Below the pieces are notes generated by a model, which saw only the letters and a list, made by a program, of their open reading frames with translations, was not told where the DNA came from and ran no database searches. Shown one piece after another: positions 26,572 to 35,335 of a DNA stretch of 64,000 bases; position 1 is the stretch's first letter; every line of letters begins with the position of its first letter. A program made the translations under genes and the position numbers. Source of the stretch: Rhodanobacter lindaniclasticus (lineage in GTDB: Bacteria; Pseudomonadota; Gammaproteobacteria; Xanthomonadales; Rhodanobacteraceae); assembly GCF_004799035.1 (NCBI RefSeq), contig NZ_MWIO01000003.1:49244-113243 (forward strand), read 5' to 3'.

Positions 26572-27813
26572 ATGCTGAATCGCGAACACATCTTCGAGCA
26601 GATCGACGCCCACATCGCCGCCGGCGAGGACGAGCGCTTCGCCGTGCTGATGCTGCGCGTGCCCGGCCTGCGCGAGATCAGCCTGCGCTTCGGCTACGCC
26701 CAGGGCGAACAGGCCGAGGACATGGCGCATGCGCTGATCCAGCGTTCGCTGCGCCCGATCGATCGCGTGTTCCGCGCGGGCGACGACGGCTTCGTGGTGC
26801 TGCTGCCGGCGATGCTGAGCGCCAACCACGCCTTGCTCGCCGGCACACGCCTGATCCATGCCTTCGAGCAACCGCTGGACGGCACCGCCTCACCCTGGCT
26901 GGTGCGGCCGGTGATGGGCATCGCGCTGTACCCCGACCACGGCCCCGGCGCCGACCGCCTGTGCCGCCGCGCCAGCATGGCGCTGGACGAGGCGCAGCGG
27001 CGCGGCGAGCTGTACGTGGTCTATGAGCCGCACGACACCCAGGTCGAGATCTTCTACGACGAACTGCGCGAGGCGCTGGACGCCAACCGCCTGCAGGTGT
27101 TCTTCCAGCCGATCTGGAACCTGCAGAGCGACCGCCTGGCCGGCGCCGAATCGCTGGCGCGCTGGAGCAGCCCCAGCCACGGCGAGGTCTCGCCGGCCAA
27201 CTTCGTGCCGTTCTCCGAGCAGAGCGACCTGATCTCGGTGCTCACCCGCTGGAGCATGAACACCACCCTGCGCCACGTGGCCAGCCTGTCGTCGTTCCAG
27301 GGCCTGCGCTTCGCGATCAATTTCTCGCCGCGCGTGCTGTCGCGCCCGGGCATGGTCGAGCAACTGCTCGGTGCGCTGGAAATCTGGGGCGTGCCGCCGA
27401 CCGCGGTGATCGTGGAGATCACCGAAACCACCCTGGTCAACGACCTCGATCTGAGCGTGCAGGTGCTGCGCCGGCTGCGCGACCGCGGCATCGGCATCGC
27501 GATCGACGATTTCGGCACCGGTTACGCCTCGATCGCCTACCTGCGCCAGTTCCCGGCCACCGAGCTGAAGATCGACCAGTCGCTGATCGGCGCGATCCGC
27601 AGCGAGCCGCACACCGCCAAGCTGGTGCGCGCGATCATCAACATGGCCCACCACATGGACCTGACCACCACTGCCGAAGGCATCGAGGATCCGGTCACGC
27701 AGGCGCTGCTGGTCGAGATGGGGTGCGACTTCGGCCAGGGCTTCCACCTGGGCCGGCCGCAACCGGCCGCCGAATTCCTCGCCCGTTTCGCCACGACGGT
27801 GCCGCCCGCGTGA
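26572..27813 (+). CDS. Degenerate GGDEF-EAL phosphodiesterase
   Basis: A 413-residue protein. The N-terminal GGDEF domain is degenerate: the signature position reads GDDGF (70-74), so cyclase activity is not expected. The EAL domain (~165-405) shows ESLARW for EAL (193-198), EITETTLV, IDDFGTGYASIAYLRQFP, LKIDQSL and TAEGIED, so the metal-binding residues appear intact and phosphodiesterase activity is likely. Start: ATG at 26572 (MLNREHIFEQ); the upstream ATG-free frame is not needed. Confidence 0.88.
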   Translation: MLNREHIFEQIDAHIAAGEDERFAVLMLRVPGLREISLRFGYAQGEQAEDMAHALIQRSLRPIDRVFRAGDDGFVVLLPAMLSANHALLAGTRLIHAFEQPLDGTASPWLVRPVMGIALYPDHGPGADRLCRRASMALDEAQRRGELYVVYEPHDTQVEIFYDELREALDANRLQVFFQPIWNLQSDRLAGAESLARWSSPSHGEVSPANFVPFSEQSDLISVLTRWSMNTTLRHVASLSSFQGLRFAINFSPRVLSRPGMVEQLLGALEIWGVPPTAVIVEITETTLVNDLDLSVQVLRRLRDRGIGIAIDDFGTGYASIAYLRQFPATELKIDQSLIGAIRSEPHTAKLVRAIINMAHHMDLTTTAEGIEDPVTQALLVEMGCDFGQGFHLGRPQPAAEFLARFATTVPPA

Positions 27814-27861
27814 ACGCGCGCCGGACCACGCTGCGGGTTGGCTCCCACCGCGACCGGAACC

Positions 27862-28629
27862 ATGTCCGCCGCTGAGGTCGATGGCGGCATCCGTTTCGCG
27901 CTCGACGGCGCCAGCAAGCGCTACGGCAACGTCGTGGCGCTGCAGCCGATCGAGCTGACATTCGAGGCCGGCAGCACCACCGCGCTGATCGGCAGCAGCG
28001 GTTCGGGCAAGTCCACCGTGTTGCGCCTGCTGCTGGGGCTGGAGCGCAGCGACAGCGGCTGCGTTCGCGTGGACGGCCACGCCCTGCAGCCGGCCGACGT
28101 GCTCGCCCTGCGCCGCCGCGTGGGCTACGTGATCCAGGACGGCGGGCTGTTCCCGCACCTCACCGCACTGGGCAATCTGGGCTTGCTGCCGCAACACCTG
28201 GGCTGGGAACCGCAACGTATCCGCGAGCGCGCGCAGGCGCTGGCCCAACTCACCCGGTTGCCGCCGGACGCGCTGGCGCGCTACCCGGCCGAACTCTCCG
28301 GCGGCCAGCGCCAGCGCGTGGCGCTGATGCGTGCACTGATGGTCGACCCCGACGCCTTGCTGCTGGACGAACCGCTGGGTGCGCTGGACCCGATCGTGCG
28401 CCACGAACTGCAGGGGCAACTGCAGCGCCTCTTCGGCGAGCTGGGCAAGACCGTGATCGTGGTCACCCACGACCTGGCCGAGGCGGCCTGGTTCGCCCCC
28501 CGGCTGGTGCTGCTGCGCCGCGGCGCAGTGGTGCAGGACGGCAGCTACGCGGATCTGCGCGACCGTCCGGCCGACGATTTCGTGCGCCAGTTCGTGCAGG
28601 CGCAACGCACGCTGCCGGCCGCGCCATGA
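27862..28629 (+). CDS. Osmoprotectant/betaine ABC importer ATP-binding protein
   Basis: A 255-residue ABC ATPase of the OpuCA/ProV group. Walker A GSSGSGKST, signature LSGGQRQRVALMRAL, Walker B ALLLDEPLGALD and VVTHDLAEAAWF are all present. It has no CBS domains, unlike many OpuCA proteins. Start: ATG at 27862. Its stop overlaps the start of the fused binding-protein/permease gene by ATGA. Confidence 0.9.
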   Translation: MSAAEVDGGIRFALDGASKRYGNVVALQPIELTFEAGSTTALIGSSGSGKSTVLRLLLGLERSDSGCVRVDGHALQPADVLALRRRVGYVIQDGGLFPHLTALGNLGLLPQHLGWEPQRIRERAQALAQLTRLPPDALARYPAELSGGQRQRVALMRALMVDPDALLLDEPLGALDPIVRHELQGQLQRLFGELGKTVIVVTHDLAEAAWFAPRLVLLRRGAVVQDGSYADLRDRPADDFVRQFVQAQRTLPAAP

Positions 28630-30116
28630 CCGGCATGCCTGCCCGCCTCGCCATCGTGCTGCTCGCGTGCGTGCTGCCCGTGCGGGCACTCGCACAACCG
28701 GTGCGGATCGGCTCCAAGCAATTCACCGAGTCGGTGATCCTGGGCGAGATCGCGCGCCTGGCCGCACGCGATGCCGGCGTCCAGGCCGTGCACGAGCGCG
28801 AACTGGGTGGCACCCGCATCCTGTGGAAGGCCTTGCAGCAGGGCGACATCGACGCCTACCCCGAATACACCGGCACACTGACCCAGGAGCTGCTGCACGG
28901 CGTGGCGGCGGACGCCGACATCGCCACCTTGCGCGCCCGGCTGAAGCCGCTGGGCATCGGCATCACCGACTCGCTCGGTTTCGACAACACCTATGCGATC
29001 GGCATGCGCCAGGACGAGGCGACGCGGCTGGGCATCCGCCGCATCTCCGACCTGCGCGCGCACCCGTCATTGCGCTTCGGCTTCTCCAACGAGTTCATGG
29101 ATCGCGGCGACGGCTGGCCGGGTTTGCGCCGCGCCTACGCCCTGCCGCAAACGAAGGTCAGCGGGCTGGACCACGCGCTGTCCTACCGCGCCGTGGCCAG
29201 CGGCGCGGTGGATGCGATCGACCTGTACAGCACCGACGCGGAGATCCCGTATTACCACTTGCGTACCCTGATCGACGACCAGCACTACTTTCCGCGCTAC
29301 CAGGCAGTGTTCCTGTACCGCTTGGCGCTGGAGCGGGACGAACCCGCCTTCGTCGCCGCACTGCGCCACCTCGCCGACCGCATTTACGAGCAGGCGATGC
29401 GCGCGATGAACGCCGCGGTGAAGCTGGACGGTCGCCGCGACAGCGTGGTGGCCGCCGACTTCCTCGGTACCCGCATCGAGGCGGGGCGGCGCGGCCTGTG
29501 GCAGCGGCTGCGCCAGCGCAGCGTGGAACACGTCGAACTGGTGGCGATCTCGCTCGGCCTGGCGCTGGCGCTGGCCATCCCGCTGGGTATCGTCGCCGCA
29601 CGTCGACGCCGGCTTGGGCAACTGGTGATCGCCGCCACCGGCGTGCTGCAGACGGTGCCGTCGCTGGCGATGTTCGTGTTCATGATCCCGTTGCTGGGTA
29701 TCGGCACCTGGCCGGCGGTGGCCGCGCTGTTCCTGTACAGCCTGCTGCCGATCGTGCGCAACACGCATGCCGGCCTGGTCGGCATTGCGCCTGAACTGAT
29801 GGAATCGGCCGCGGCACTGGGCCTGCCGCAGCGGGTACGGCTGCGCCGCATCGAATTGCCGCTGGCGATGCGCTCGATCCTGGCCGGGATCAAGACCGCC
29901 GCGGTCATCAACGTGGGCACGGCCACCCTGGCCGCGCTGATCGGCGCCGGCGGCTACGGCCAGCCGATTCTCACCGGCATCCGGCTGGACAGCATCCCGC
30001 TGATCCTGGAAGGCGCGATCCCGGCCGCGGTGCTGGCGCTGCTGGTGCAAGGCCTGTTCGAACTGGTCGAGCGATGGTTGACGCCGCGCGGGCTGCGGCT
30101 GCAGCCGCGGCAGTAG
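28626..30116 (+). CDS. Osmoprotectant ABC importer: substrate-binding protein fused to permease
   Basis: A 496-residue chimera. After a signal peptide (~1-24), residues ~25-290 form an OpuCC-like binding protein with GSKQFTESVILGEI and DIDAYPEYTGTLTQELL; residues ~300-490 form an OpuCB-like permease with HVELVAISLGLALALAIPLG and the EAA-type loop ELMESAAALGLPQRVRLRRIELPLA. With the upstream ATPase this makes a complete importer from two genes. Compatible solutes such as glycine betaine are the likely substrate by family, not proved here. Confidence 0.9.
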   Translation: MTGMPARLAIVLLACVLPVRALAQPVRIGSKQFTESVILGEIARLAARDAGVQAVHERELGGTRILWKALQQGDIDAYPEYTGTLTQELLHGVAADADIATLRARLKPLGIGITDSLGFDNTYAIGMRQDEATRLGIRRISDLRAHPSLRFGFSNEFMDRGDGWPGLRRAYALPQTKVSGLDHALSYRAVASGAVDAIDLYSTDAEIPYYHLRTLIDDQHYFPRYQAVFLYRLALERDEPAFVAALRHLADRIYEQAMRAMNAAVKLDGRRDSVVAADFLGTRIEAGRRGLWQRLRQRSVEHVELVAISLGLALALAIPLGIVAARRRRLGQLVIAATGVLQTVPSLAMFVFMIPLLGIGTWPAVAALFLYSLLPIVRNTHAGLVGIAPELMESAAALGLPQRVRLRRIELPLAMRSILAGIKTAAVINVGTATLAALIGAGGYGQPILTGIRLDSIPLILEGAIPAAVLALLVQGLFELVERWLTPRGLRLQPRQ

Positions 30117-30165
30117 GCCGGTGGCGTCGGCTATCCTGTGGATGGCTCATCGCGAGATTGCATAC

Positions 30166-30705
30166 ATGCTTCGATCCCTGTTGTGGTCATTGCTTCTGGC
30201 GATCACCCCGCTCGCCGTGCACGCTGCCGCACCGGCCGAGGCCGCGCTGGCCGGTCTGCCGAACGCGTCGTTCCCGGCGCCGCATCGGGTGGCCTCGGGC
30301 CGCTTGCAGGCGGGTGACGTTGCCGCGCTGAAGGCGGCCGGCATCGCGCAGGTGATCGACCTCAGCGTCGACAGCGAGACGCCGCGCTTCGACGAGGCCG
30401 CCGCGATGCGCGCGGCCGGCATCGGCTATCACAACCTGCCGATCCACGGCGCCGCCGACCTGACCCGCCACAACGTGGCGCAGTTCGATCGCCTGCTGCG
30501 CGAGGCCGGCGTGCGGGAGACCCTGGTGCATTGCGCCAGCAGCAATCGGGTCGGTGCGATGATCGCGCTGCGCGCCGCCTTGATCGGCGGCAAATCGAGC
30601 GACGCGGCGCTGGCGGAAGGCCGTCGCTGGGGCATGAAGAGCCTGGAGCCGGCCGTGCGCGAACGCCTGCAGGCGTGGTCGGGCGGCAAGGAACACGGAA
30701 GGTAA
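30166..30705 (+). CDS. Secreted phosphatase-fold (DUF442-like) protein
   Basis: A 179-residue exported protein. Signal peptide MLRSLLWSLLLAITPLAVHAAA. The mature part resembles DUF442/beta-lactamase-hydrolase-like proteins: ALKAAGIAQVIDLSVDSE, then a Cys loop VHCASSNRVGAMIAL of Cx4R form. The usual Gly of HCxSGNR is Ser here. Activity (phosphatase or sulfur transfer) is unknown. Start: ATG at 30166. Confidence 0.8.
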   Translation: MLRSLLWSLLLAITPLAVHAAAPAEAALAGLPNASFPAPHRVASGRLQAGDVAALKAAGIAQVIDLSVDSETPRFDEAAAMRAAGIGYHNLPIHGAADLTRHNVAQFDRLLREAGVRETLVHCASSNRVGAMIALRAALIGGKSSDAALAEGRRWGMKSLEPAVRERLQAWSGGKEHGR

Positions 30706-30742
30706 GGAAAACCACCCCGCGCCGCGCCCATCCAGCGGTGCC

Positions 30743-30812
30743 GTAGGGCGGGCACTGCCCGCCGGCTCTTCGTGGTCCCGTGACCAAAAGCGGCGGGCGG
30801 TGCCCGCCCTAC
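30743..30812. repeat. REP-like palindromic element, family 2 (copy a)
   Basis: Arms gtagggcgggcactgcccgcc and its complement at 30792-30812 with one mismatch enclose ~28 bp. It lies between the DUF442-like gene and the DMT transporter gene, and a possible GTG start for the latter falls inside the right arm. Confidence 0.85.
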
Positions 30813-31801
30813 GGCTGCGAAGAGCGGTTGCGTTACCATGCGCGCCACCTTCATCGTTGCGGCGACCGGCCCTGGCTCCCACCCTCCCCTCGTCGCCACC
30901 TTCCGCGCTGCCCTCACGCGCGGTGCTGCTGATGCTGGCCAGCGCCAGCCTGTTCGCGCTGATGGCGGTGTCGATCCGGCTGGCCTCGGCGCAATTGCAT
31001 CCGTTCCAGATCACGTTTTTCCGCAGTGCGTTCGGCGCGCTGTTCGCGCTGCCGCTGCTGATCGGGCCGGGCTGGTCGCTGCTGCGCACGCCGCGCTTCG
31101 GCTTCTACGTGATGCGCTGCGTGCTGGGCATGGGCGGCATGCTGGCCGGCTTCTGGGCGATCGTGAACCTGCCGCTGGCCGAGGCGGTGGCGCTGTCGTA
31201 TTCCTCGCCGCTGTTCGTGACCATCGGCGCGGTGATCTTTCTCGGCGAGGTGGTGCGACTGCGCCGCTGGAGTGCGGTGATCGCCGGCTTCATCGGCGTG
31301 CTGGTGATCGTGCGCCCGGGCAGCGCCGCGTTTGCGCCGGGCAGCCTGGTGGCGCTGCTGGCGGCGGGCCTCACCGGCGCGGTGACGATCAGCATCAAGT
31401 CGCTGACCGGCAGCGAACCGGCCGACCGCATCGTGCTGCTGACCACCTTGCTGTGGGTGCCGCTGTCGCTGCCCGCGGCGCTGGCGGTGTGGCAATGGCC
31501 GCACGCGGACATCTGGCCGTGGCTGGGGCTTTCCGGTGCGCTGGGCACCGGCGGCCACTATTGCTGGACGCGCGCCCTGCGCCTGGCCGAAGCCTCCATG
31601 CTGGCGCCCTTCAGCTACCTGCAGTTGCTGATCGTGGCGGTGCTGGCGTGGTGGATCTTCGGCGAGGCGGTGGATCACTACACCGCGCTGGGCGCGGCCA
31701 TCATCATCGGCGCCAGCCTCTACATCGCCCAGCGCGAACACGCGCTGGCGCGGCAGCGGCGTGCAAGCACGCCGCAGGCCCGGGCAGAGCCGCCGATCTA
31801 G
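30800..31801 (+). CDS. DMT-superfamily (EamA) transporter
   Basis: Inner-membrane transporter with about ten helices arranged as two EamA repeats: AVLLMLASASLFALMAVSIRL ... LAEAVALSYSSPLFVTIGAVIFLGE and the second repeat ending LAPFSYLQLLIVAVLAWWIFGE. The substrate is not predictable. The start is unsure. The frame opens at a GTG at 30800, which lies inside a palindromic repeat; TTG at 30857 and GTG at 30923 are alternatives, and 30923 leaves almost no residues before helix 1. No strong Shine-Dalgarno supports any of them. Confidence 0.85.
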   Translation: MPALRLRRAVALPCAPPSSLRRPALAPTLPSSPPSALPSRAVLLMLASASLFALMAVSIRLASAQLHPFQITFFRSAFGALFALPLLIGPGWSLLRTPRFGFYVMRCVLGMGGMLAGFWAIVNLPLAEAVALSYSSPLFVTIGAVIFLGEVVRLRRWSAVIAGFIGVLVIVRPGSAAFAPGSLVALLAAGLTGAVTISIKSLTGSEPADRIVLLTTLLWVPLSLPAALAVWQWPHADIWPWLGLSGALGTGGHYCWTRALRLAEASMLAPFSYLQLLIVAVLAWWIFGEAVDHYTALGAAIIIGASLYIAQREHALARQRRASTPQARAEPPI

Positions 31802-31820
31802 CTATCCGCGGACCGGCGCC

Positions 31821-32471
31821 TCATTCGTCAGGAGGTGCCGGCAAGTCAGGCATGTTGGCCAGTTCGGCCAACATGTCGACCACGGCCGGGGCGGGTGCGC
31901 TCGCCAGCGGCCAGCGACCGATCACTTCGTGGCTGGCCTGGCCGAAGAAGCTGCGGATCAGCACGAACTCCGCCGCGCGCCACTGGATCGGGCTGATCGA
32001 CTCCTCGATCGCGTCGATCGCCGGTCCGTGCTGCAAGGCCACGTGCGGATGGAAACTGGAGACGCCGCTGACCTGCAGACCCTGCGCGCGCTGCGCGGCG
32101 GCGATCGCCTTGCGCAGCTCCAGCGCCGCCACGGCGGTGACCGGGTCCGCGCACAGCACGAAGGGAAACTGTCCCCCGCTGGGGATGCAGCGCATAGCGG
32201 CGTCCAGCGTGACCGTGAACGCGTTGCCCCGCACCGCGGCGCCAGCGGCCAGCATGGCGCGCTCCAGCGACAGCTGCGGCCGTTCGGGCCGGCCCACCGG
32301 ACACAAGGCGAGGTGCAGGTTGTCGACCGCCACCGGCACGCCGCTGGCACGCTGCGAGCGGCGAAAACGTGCAGCCGCGTTGGCGATCTCCGCGCGCGCC
32401 TGGCTGTCGGGGCGCACCGCGAAGAAATAGTCGATGCCTGCGGCAAGTTCGGCGGGGGGCGTCGGGGTCAA
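31821..32471 (-). CDS. 2H phosphoesterase (ThpR/LigT 2'-5' RNA ligase family), HxA variant
   Basis: A 216-residue member of the 2H superfamily, which makes or cleaves cyclic phosphates and 2'-5' RNA bonds. The two histidine motifs read NLHLALCP and FHPHVALQH: His is kept but the usual Thr/Ser is Ala in both. The start is a TTG (32469-32471), decided by a textbook ggagg Shine-Dalgarno seven bases upstream; the longer frame reads through a promoter-like region. A second, canonical paralogue is at 47892. Confidence 0.82.
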   Translation of the reverse strand: MTPTPPAELAAGIDYFFAVRPDSQARAEIANAAARFRRSQRASGVPVAVDNLHLALCPVGRPERPQLSLERAMLAAGAAVRGNAFTVTLDAAMRCIPSGGQFPFVLCADPVTAVAALELRKAIAAAQRAQGLQVSGVSSFHPHVALQHGPAIDAIEESISPIQWRAAEFVLIRSFFGQASHEVIGRWPLASAPAPAVVDMLAELANMPDLPAPPDE

Positions 32472-32627
32472 ACCGGTACCTCCACGACAGTCGCTGTGAC
32501 GAATGCTGGTCGCAACACGATACTCCGCTGCCCTGCAAGCCGGGTGTGATCCGCGTCGCCGGCCGCGGCGTTCGCCAGTGACCGGAACACCCGCCGCCAT
32601 CCATGCTGCCCGGCTCCCGACCCCGGC

Positions 32628-32891
32628 TCAGCGCAGTTGGCTGTCCTTGCTGCCGCGGCGGTTGTACAGGCCGGCGGCGCGCTCGCTGTCGCGCTCCTGC
32701 TGGCAGGCCACGCACAGACGCACGCCGGGCACGGCGGCGCGGCGCGCCGCGGGGATCGGCGCCTCGCATTCCTCGCAATGGGTCAGGCCCGGACCCTGGC
32801 GCAATTGCTGGCGCGCCCGCTGCACACCGTCGTTGACGGTGGCGTCGATCTGATCCTGCACGGCGCCGTCTCCGGCCCAGCCGGTTGCCAT
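32628..32891 (-). CDS. DksA/TraR C4-type zinc finger protein
   Basis: An 87-residue protein of the short DksA-like (YbiI/TraR) type: helical N-terminal half (VNDGVQRARQQLRQGPG) followed by a C4 zinc finger THCEECEAPIPAARRAAVPG...CVACQQERD. All four Cys are present. Short members bind in the RNA polymerase secondary channel or have unknown roles. Start: ATG at 32889-32891. Confidence 0.88.
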   Translation of the reverse strand: MATGWAGDGAVQDQIDATVNDGVQRARQQLRQGPGLTHCEECEAPIPAARRAAVPGVRLCVACQQERDSERAAGLYNRRGSKDSQLR

Positions 32892-33085
32892 GATTCCACC
32901 TCCGCAAACCCGACAGTACGACACTGTCTCGCTGAAGACTTGGGTGCGCCGACGCAGCGTTTCAAGCCGTTTCCCGCGCCCAGCGCCGATGGCCGGGCAC
33001 GCGGCGCCGGGTGCGGCAATGGGCGGCATGGCCCGGCCCGGTGGAAGTGCCAGAATGGGAAAGATTCCGCCACCGAGAACTTGCC

Positions 33086-34855
33086 ATGAATCCGTCGTCG
33101 CCCGCCACCCCCGCTGACACGGCATTGCGCAGCGACGACAGCATCGCCAAACAGCTGTTCCTCGGCAACATCCTGGAGGAGAACCTGTTCCCCTACCCGC
33201 AGATCCGCGCGCGCGACCGCGAGATGCTGGGGGCGATGACCGACGCGATCGACGAATTCCTGGCCGACAAGGCCGCCGCGCTGAAGCAGTACGACCGCGA
33301 CGCCGAGCAGCCGGCCGAGTTCATCCAGGCGCTGCGCGAGATGGGCCTGTTCGGCCTGATCATCCCCGAGCAATTTGGCGGCATGGAGCTGTCCAATGGC
33401 GCCTACGCGCGCGTGCTGGGCCAGACCTCCAGCCACGACAGCTCGGTCTCGCTGACCATCGGCGCGCACAGCTCGATCGGCATGAAGGGCCTGCTGCTGT
33501 TCGGCAGCGACGAGCAGAAGCAGCGCTACCTGCCGAAGCTGGCCACCGGCGAGATGATCGCCGCGTTCTGCCTCACCGAATCCGGCGCCGGCTCCGATGC
33601 CGCCTCGATCCGCACCAAGGCGACGCGCAACGACGACGGCAGCTGGACGCTTTCCGGCGAGAAGATTTGGATCACCAACGGCGGCATTGCCGGCTTCTAC
33701 ACCGTGTTCGCGCGTACCGACACGCCCGAGGGCAAGCTCACCGCGTTCATCGTGGAAGCCGCGTGGCCGGGCGTCAGCCACGGCCCGCACGAGGACAAGA
33801 TGGGTATCCGCGCATCGAGCACCACCACGGTCGCGTTCGCCGACGTGCGGGTGCCGGCTCAGAACGTGCTCGGCCCGGTCGGCAAGGGCTTCAAGGTGGC
33901 GATGAGCATCCTCAACTCGGGCCGCACCGGCCTGGGCGGCGGCGCGGTGGGCGGCATGCGCACGCTGATCCGCCTGGCCTGCGCGCAGGCGAAGGAGCGC
34001 AAGCAGTTCGGCCAGCCGATCGCCGAGTACGGCCTGGTGCGCGAGAAGATCGCGCAGATGACGGTGGACTGCTTTGCCGCCGAGAGCGCGGTGTGGATGG
34101 TGGCCCACCTGATCGACGCCGGCGGCAGCGACTATTCGGTCGAGGCGGCGATGAGCAAGGTGTTCGCCAGCGAGGCGGTGCAGCGCGCCTCCTACGAGGC
34201 GCTGCAGATCGCCGCCGGCAACGGCTTCATGCGCGAGTTCCCGTACGAGCAGATCACCCGCGACACGCGCATTTTGTCGATCTTCGAGGGCACCAACGAG
34301 ATCCTGCGGCTGTACGTCGCGCTGTCCGGCCTGAAGGGCGTGGGCGCGGGCCTCAGCGAGCTGAAGGCGGCGGTGGGCGACATCTTCAACGAGCCGATCA
34401 AGGGCTTCGGCGTGCTCGGCAGCTACACCGGCCGGCGCATGCGCGAGGCCACCGGCTACGGCATCGACCGCATCGCGCACGAGCTGTCGCCGCGGCTGCG
34501 CAAGGTGGCCGCCACCTACGAGAAGTACACGGTGGAGCTGTCCAAGTCGTCCGACGCGCTGCTGCGCCGCTACGGCAAGAAGGCGGCCGACATGCAGTAC
34601 GCGCAGAAGCGCCTGGCCGACATCGCGATCGACCTGTTCGTGGGCCTGTGCGTGCTGTCGCGCGCCGATGCCCTGGCCAAGCAGTCGCACCCGGCCGCGG
34701 ACGAAGCCGTGAGCATCGCCGAAGTGTTCGCACGGCAGGCGCGCCGGCGCATGGCACGCAACGTGCGCGGGCTGGAGCGCAACGAGGACGCGGCGATCGA
34801 GCAGCTGGCCGGCGCGGTGCTCGTGCACGACGGCTACCTGTGGGACGTGATCTGA
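33086..34855 (+). CDS. Acyl-CoA dehydrogenase (long form)
   Basis: A 589-residue FAD flavoenzyme that oxidises acyl-CoA in beta-oxidation. Signatures: FCLTESGAGSDAASIRTKA, GEKIWITNGGIAGFYTVFAR and the C-terminal IFEGTNEILRLYVALSG. The ~200-residue C-terminal extension after the core domain is like the very-long-chain/ACAD9-type enzymes. Start: ATG at 33086; the open frame upstream is a shadow. The OsmC gene follows 23 bp later. Confidence 0.92.
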   Translation: MNPSSPATPADTALRSDDSIAKQLFLGNILEENLFPYPQIRARDREMLGAMTDAIDEFLADKAAALKQYDRDAEQPAEFIQALREMGLFGLIIPEQFGGMELSNGAYARVLGQTSSHDSSVSLTIGAHSSIGMKGLLLFGSDEQKQRYLPKLATGEMIAAFCLTESGAGSDAASIRTKATRNDDGSWTLSGEKIWITNGGIAGFYTVFARTDTPEGKLTAFIVEAAWPGVSHGPHEDKMGIRASSTTTVAFADVRVPAQNVLGPVGKGFKVAMSILNSGRTGLGGGAVGGMRTLIRLACAQAKERKQFGQPIAEYGLVREKIAQMTVDCFAAESAVWMVAHLIDAGGSDYSVEAAMSKVFASEAVQRASYEALQIAAGNGFMREFPYEQITRDTRILSIFEGTNEILRLYVALSGLKGVGAGLSELKAAVGDIFNEPIKGFGVLGSYTGRRMREATGYGIDRIAHELSPRLRKVAATYEKYTVELSKSSDALLRRYGKKAADMQYAQKRLADIAIDLFVGLCVLSRADALAKQSHPAADEAVSIAEVFARQARRRMARNVRGLERNEDAAIEQLAGAVLVHDGYLWDVI

Positions 34856-34878
34856 AACCCGACGAAGGAGTACCCGCC

Positions 34879-35286
34879 ATGAGCATCCCCACCGTCCGCG
34901 CCAGCACCGGCAATGCGCCGTACGCGGTCGATTTCACCGACGACCAGGGCAATACCTGGCACGCCGACGAGCCACTCGAGGAAGGCGGCGCCAACACCGG
35001 CCCGGCGCCGCACCGGCTGCTGCTGTCCGCGCTGGGCGCCTGCACCGCGATCACGCTGCAGATGTACGCGGCGCGCAAGCAGTGGCCGCTGCAACATGTC
35101 GACGTCGAGCTCGCGTTCAATCCCGACGGCACGCCCGAATCGGGCAACGACATCACCCGCGTGATCACCCTGCAGGGCGCGCTGGACGACGAACAGCGCG
35201 AGCGCCTGCTGCAGATCGCCAACAAGTGCCCGATCCACAAGGTGCTGACCGGCGAGGTGCGCATCGCCTCCAGCCTCGCACCATGA
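34879..35286 (+). CDS. OsmC-family protein
   Basis: A 135-residue OsmC/Ohr-fold protein, likely a thiol peroxidase or stress protein. Seen: GPAPHRLLLSALGACTAITLQMYA with the first active-site Cys, and IANKCPIHKVLTGEV with the second Cys. Both redox cysteines are therefore present. Start: ATG at 34879 behind an aaggag Shine-Dalgarno. It is downstream of the acyl-CoA dehydrogenase on the same strand. Confidence 0.9.
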   Translation: MSIPTVRASTGNAPYAVDFTDDQGNTWHADEPLEEGGANTGPAPHRLLLSALGACTAITLQMYAARKQWPLQHVDVELAFNPDGTPESGNDITRVITLQGALDDEQRERLLQIANKCPIHKVLTGEVRIASSLAP

Positions 35287-35335
35287 CCGGCGGTGCTCCG
35301 GCGCAGGCCGGAGCGTGGCGTGCTGCGCTCCCCGG

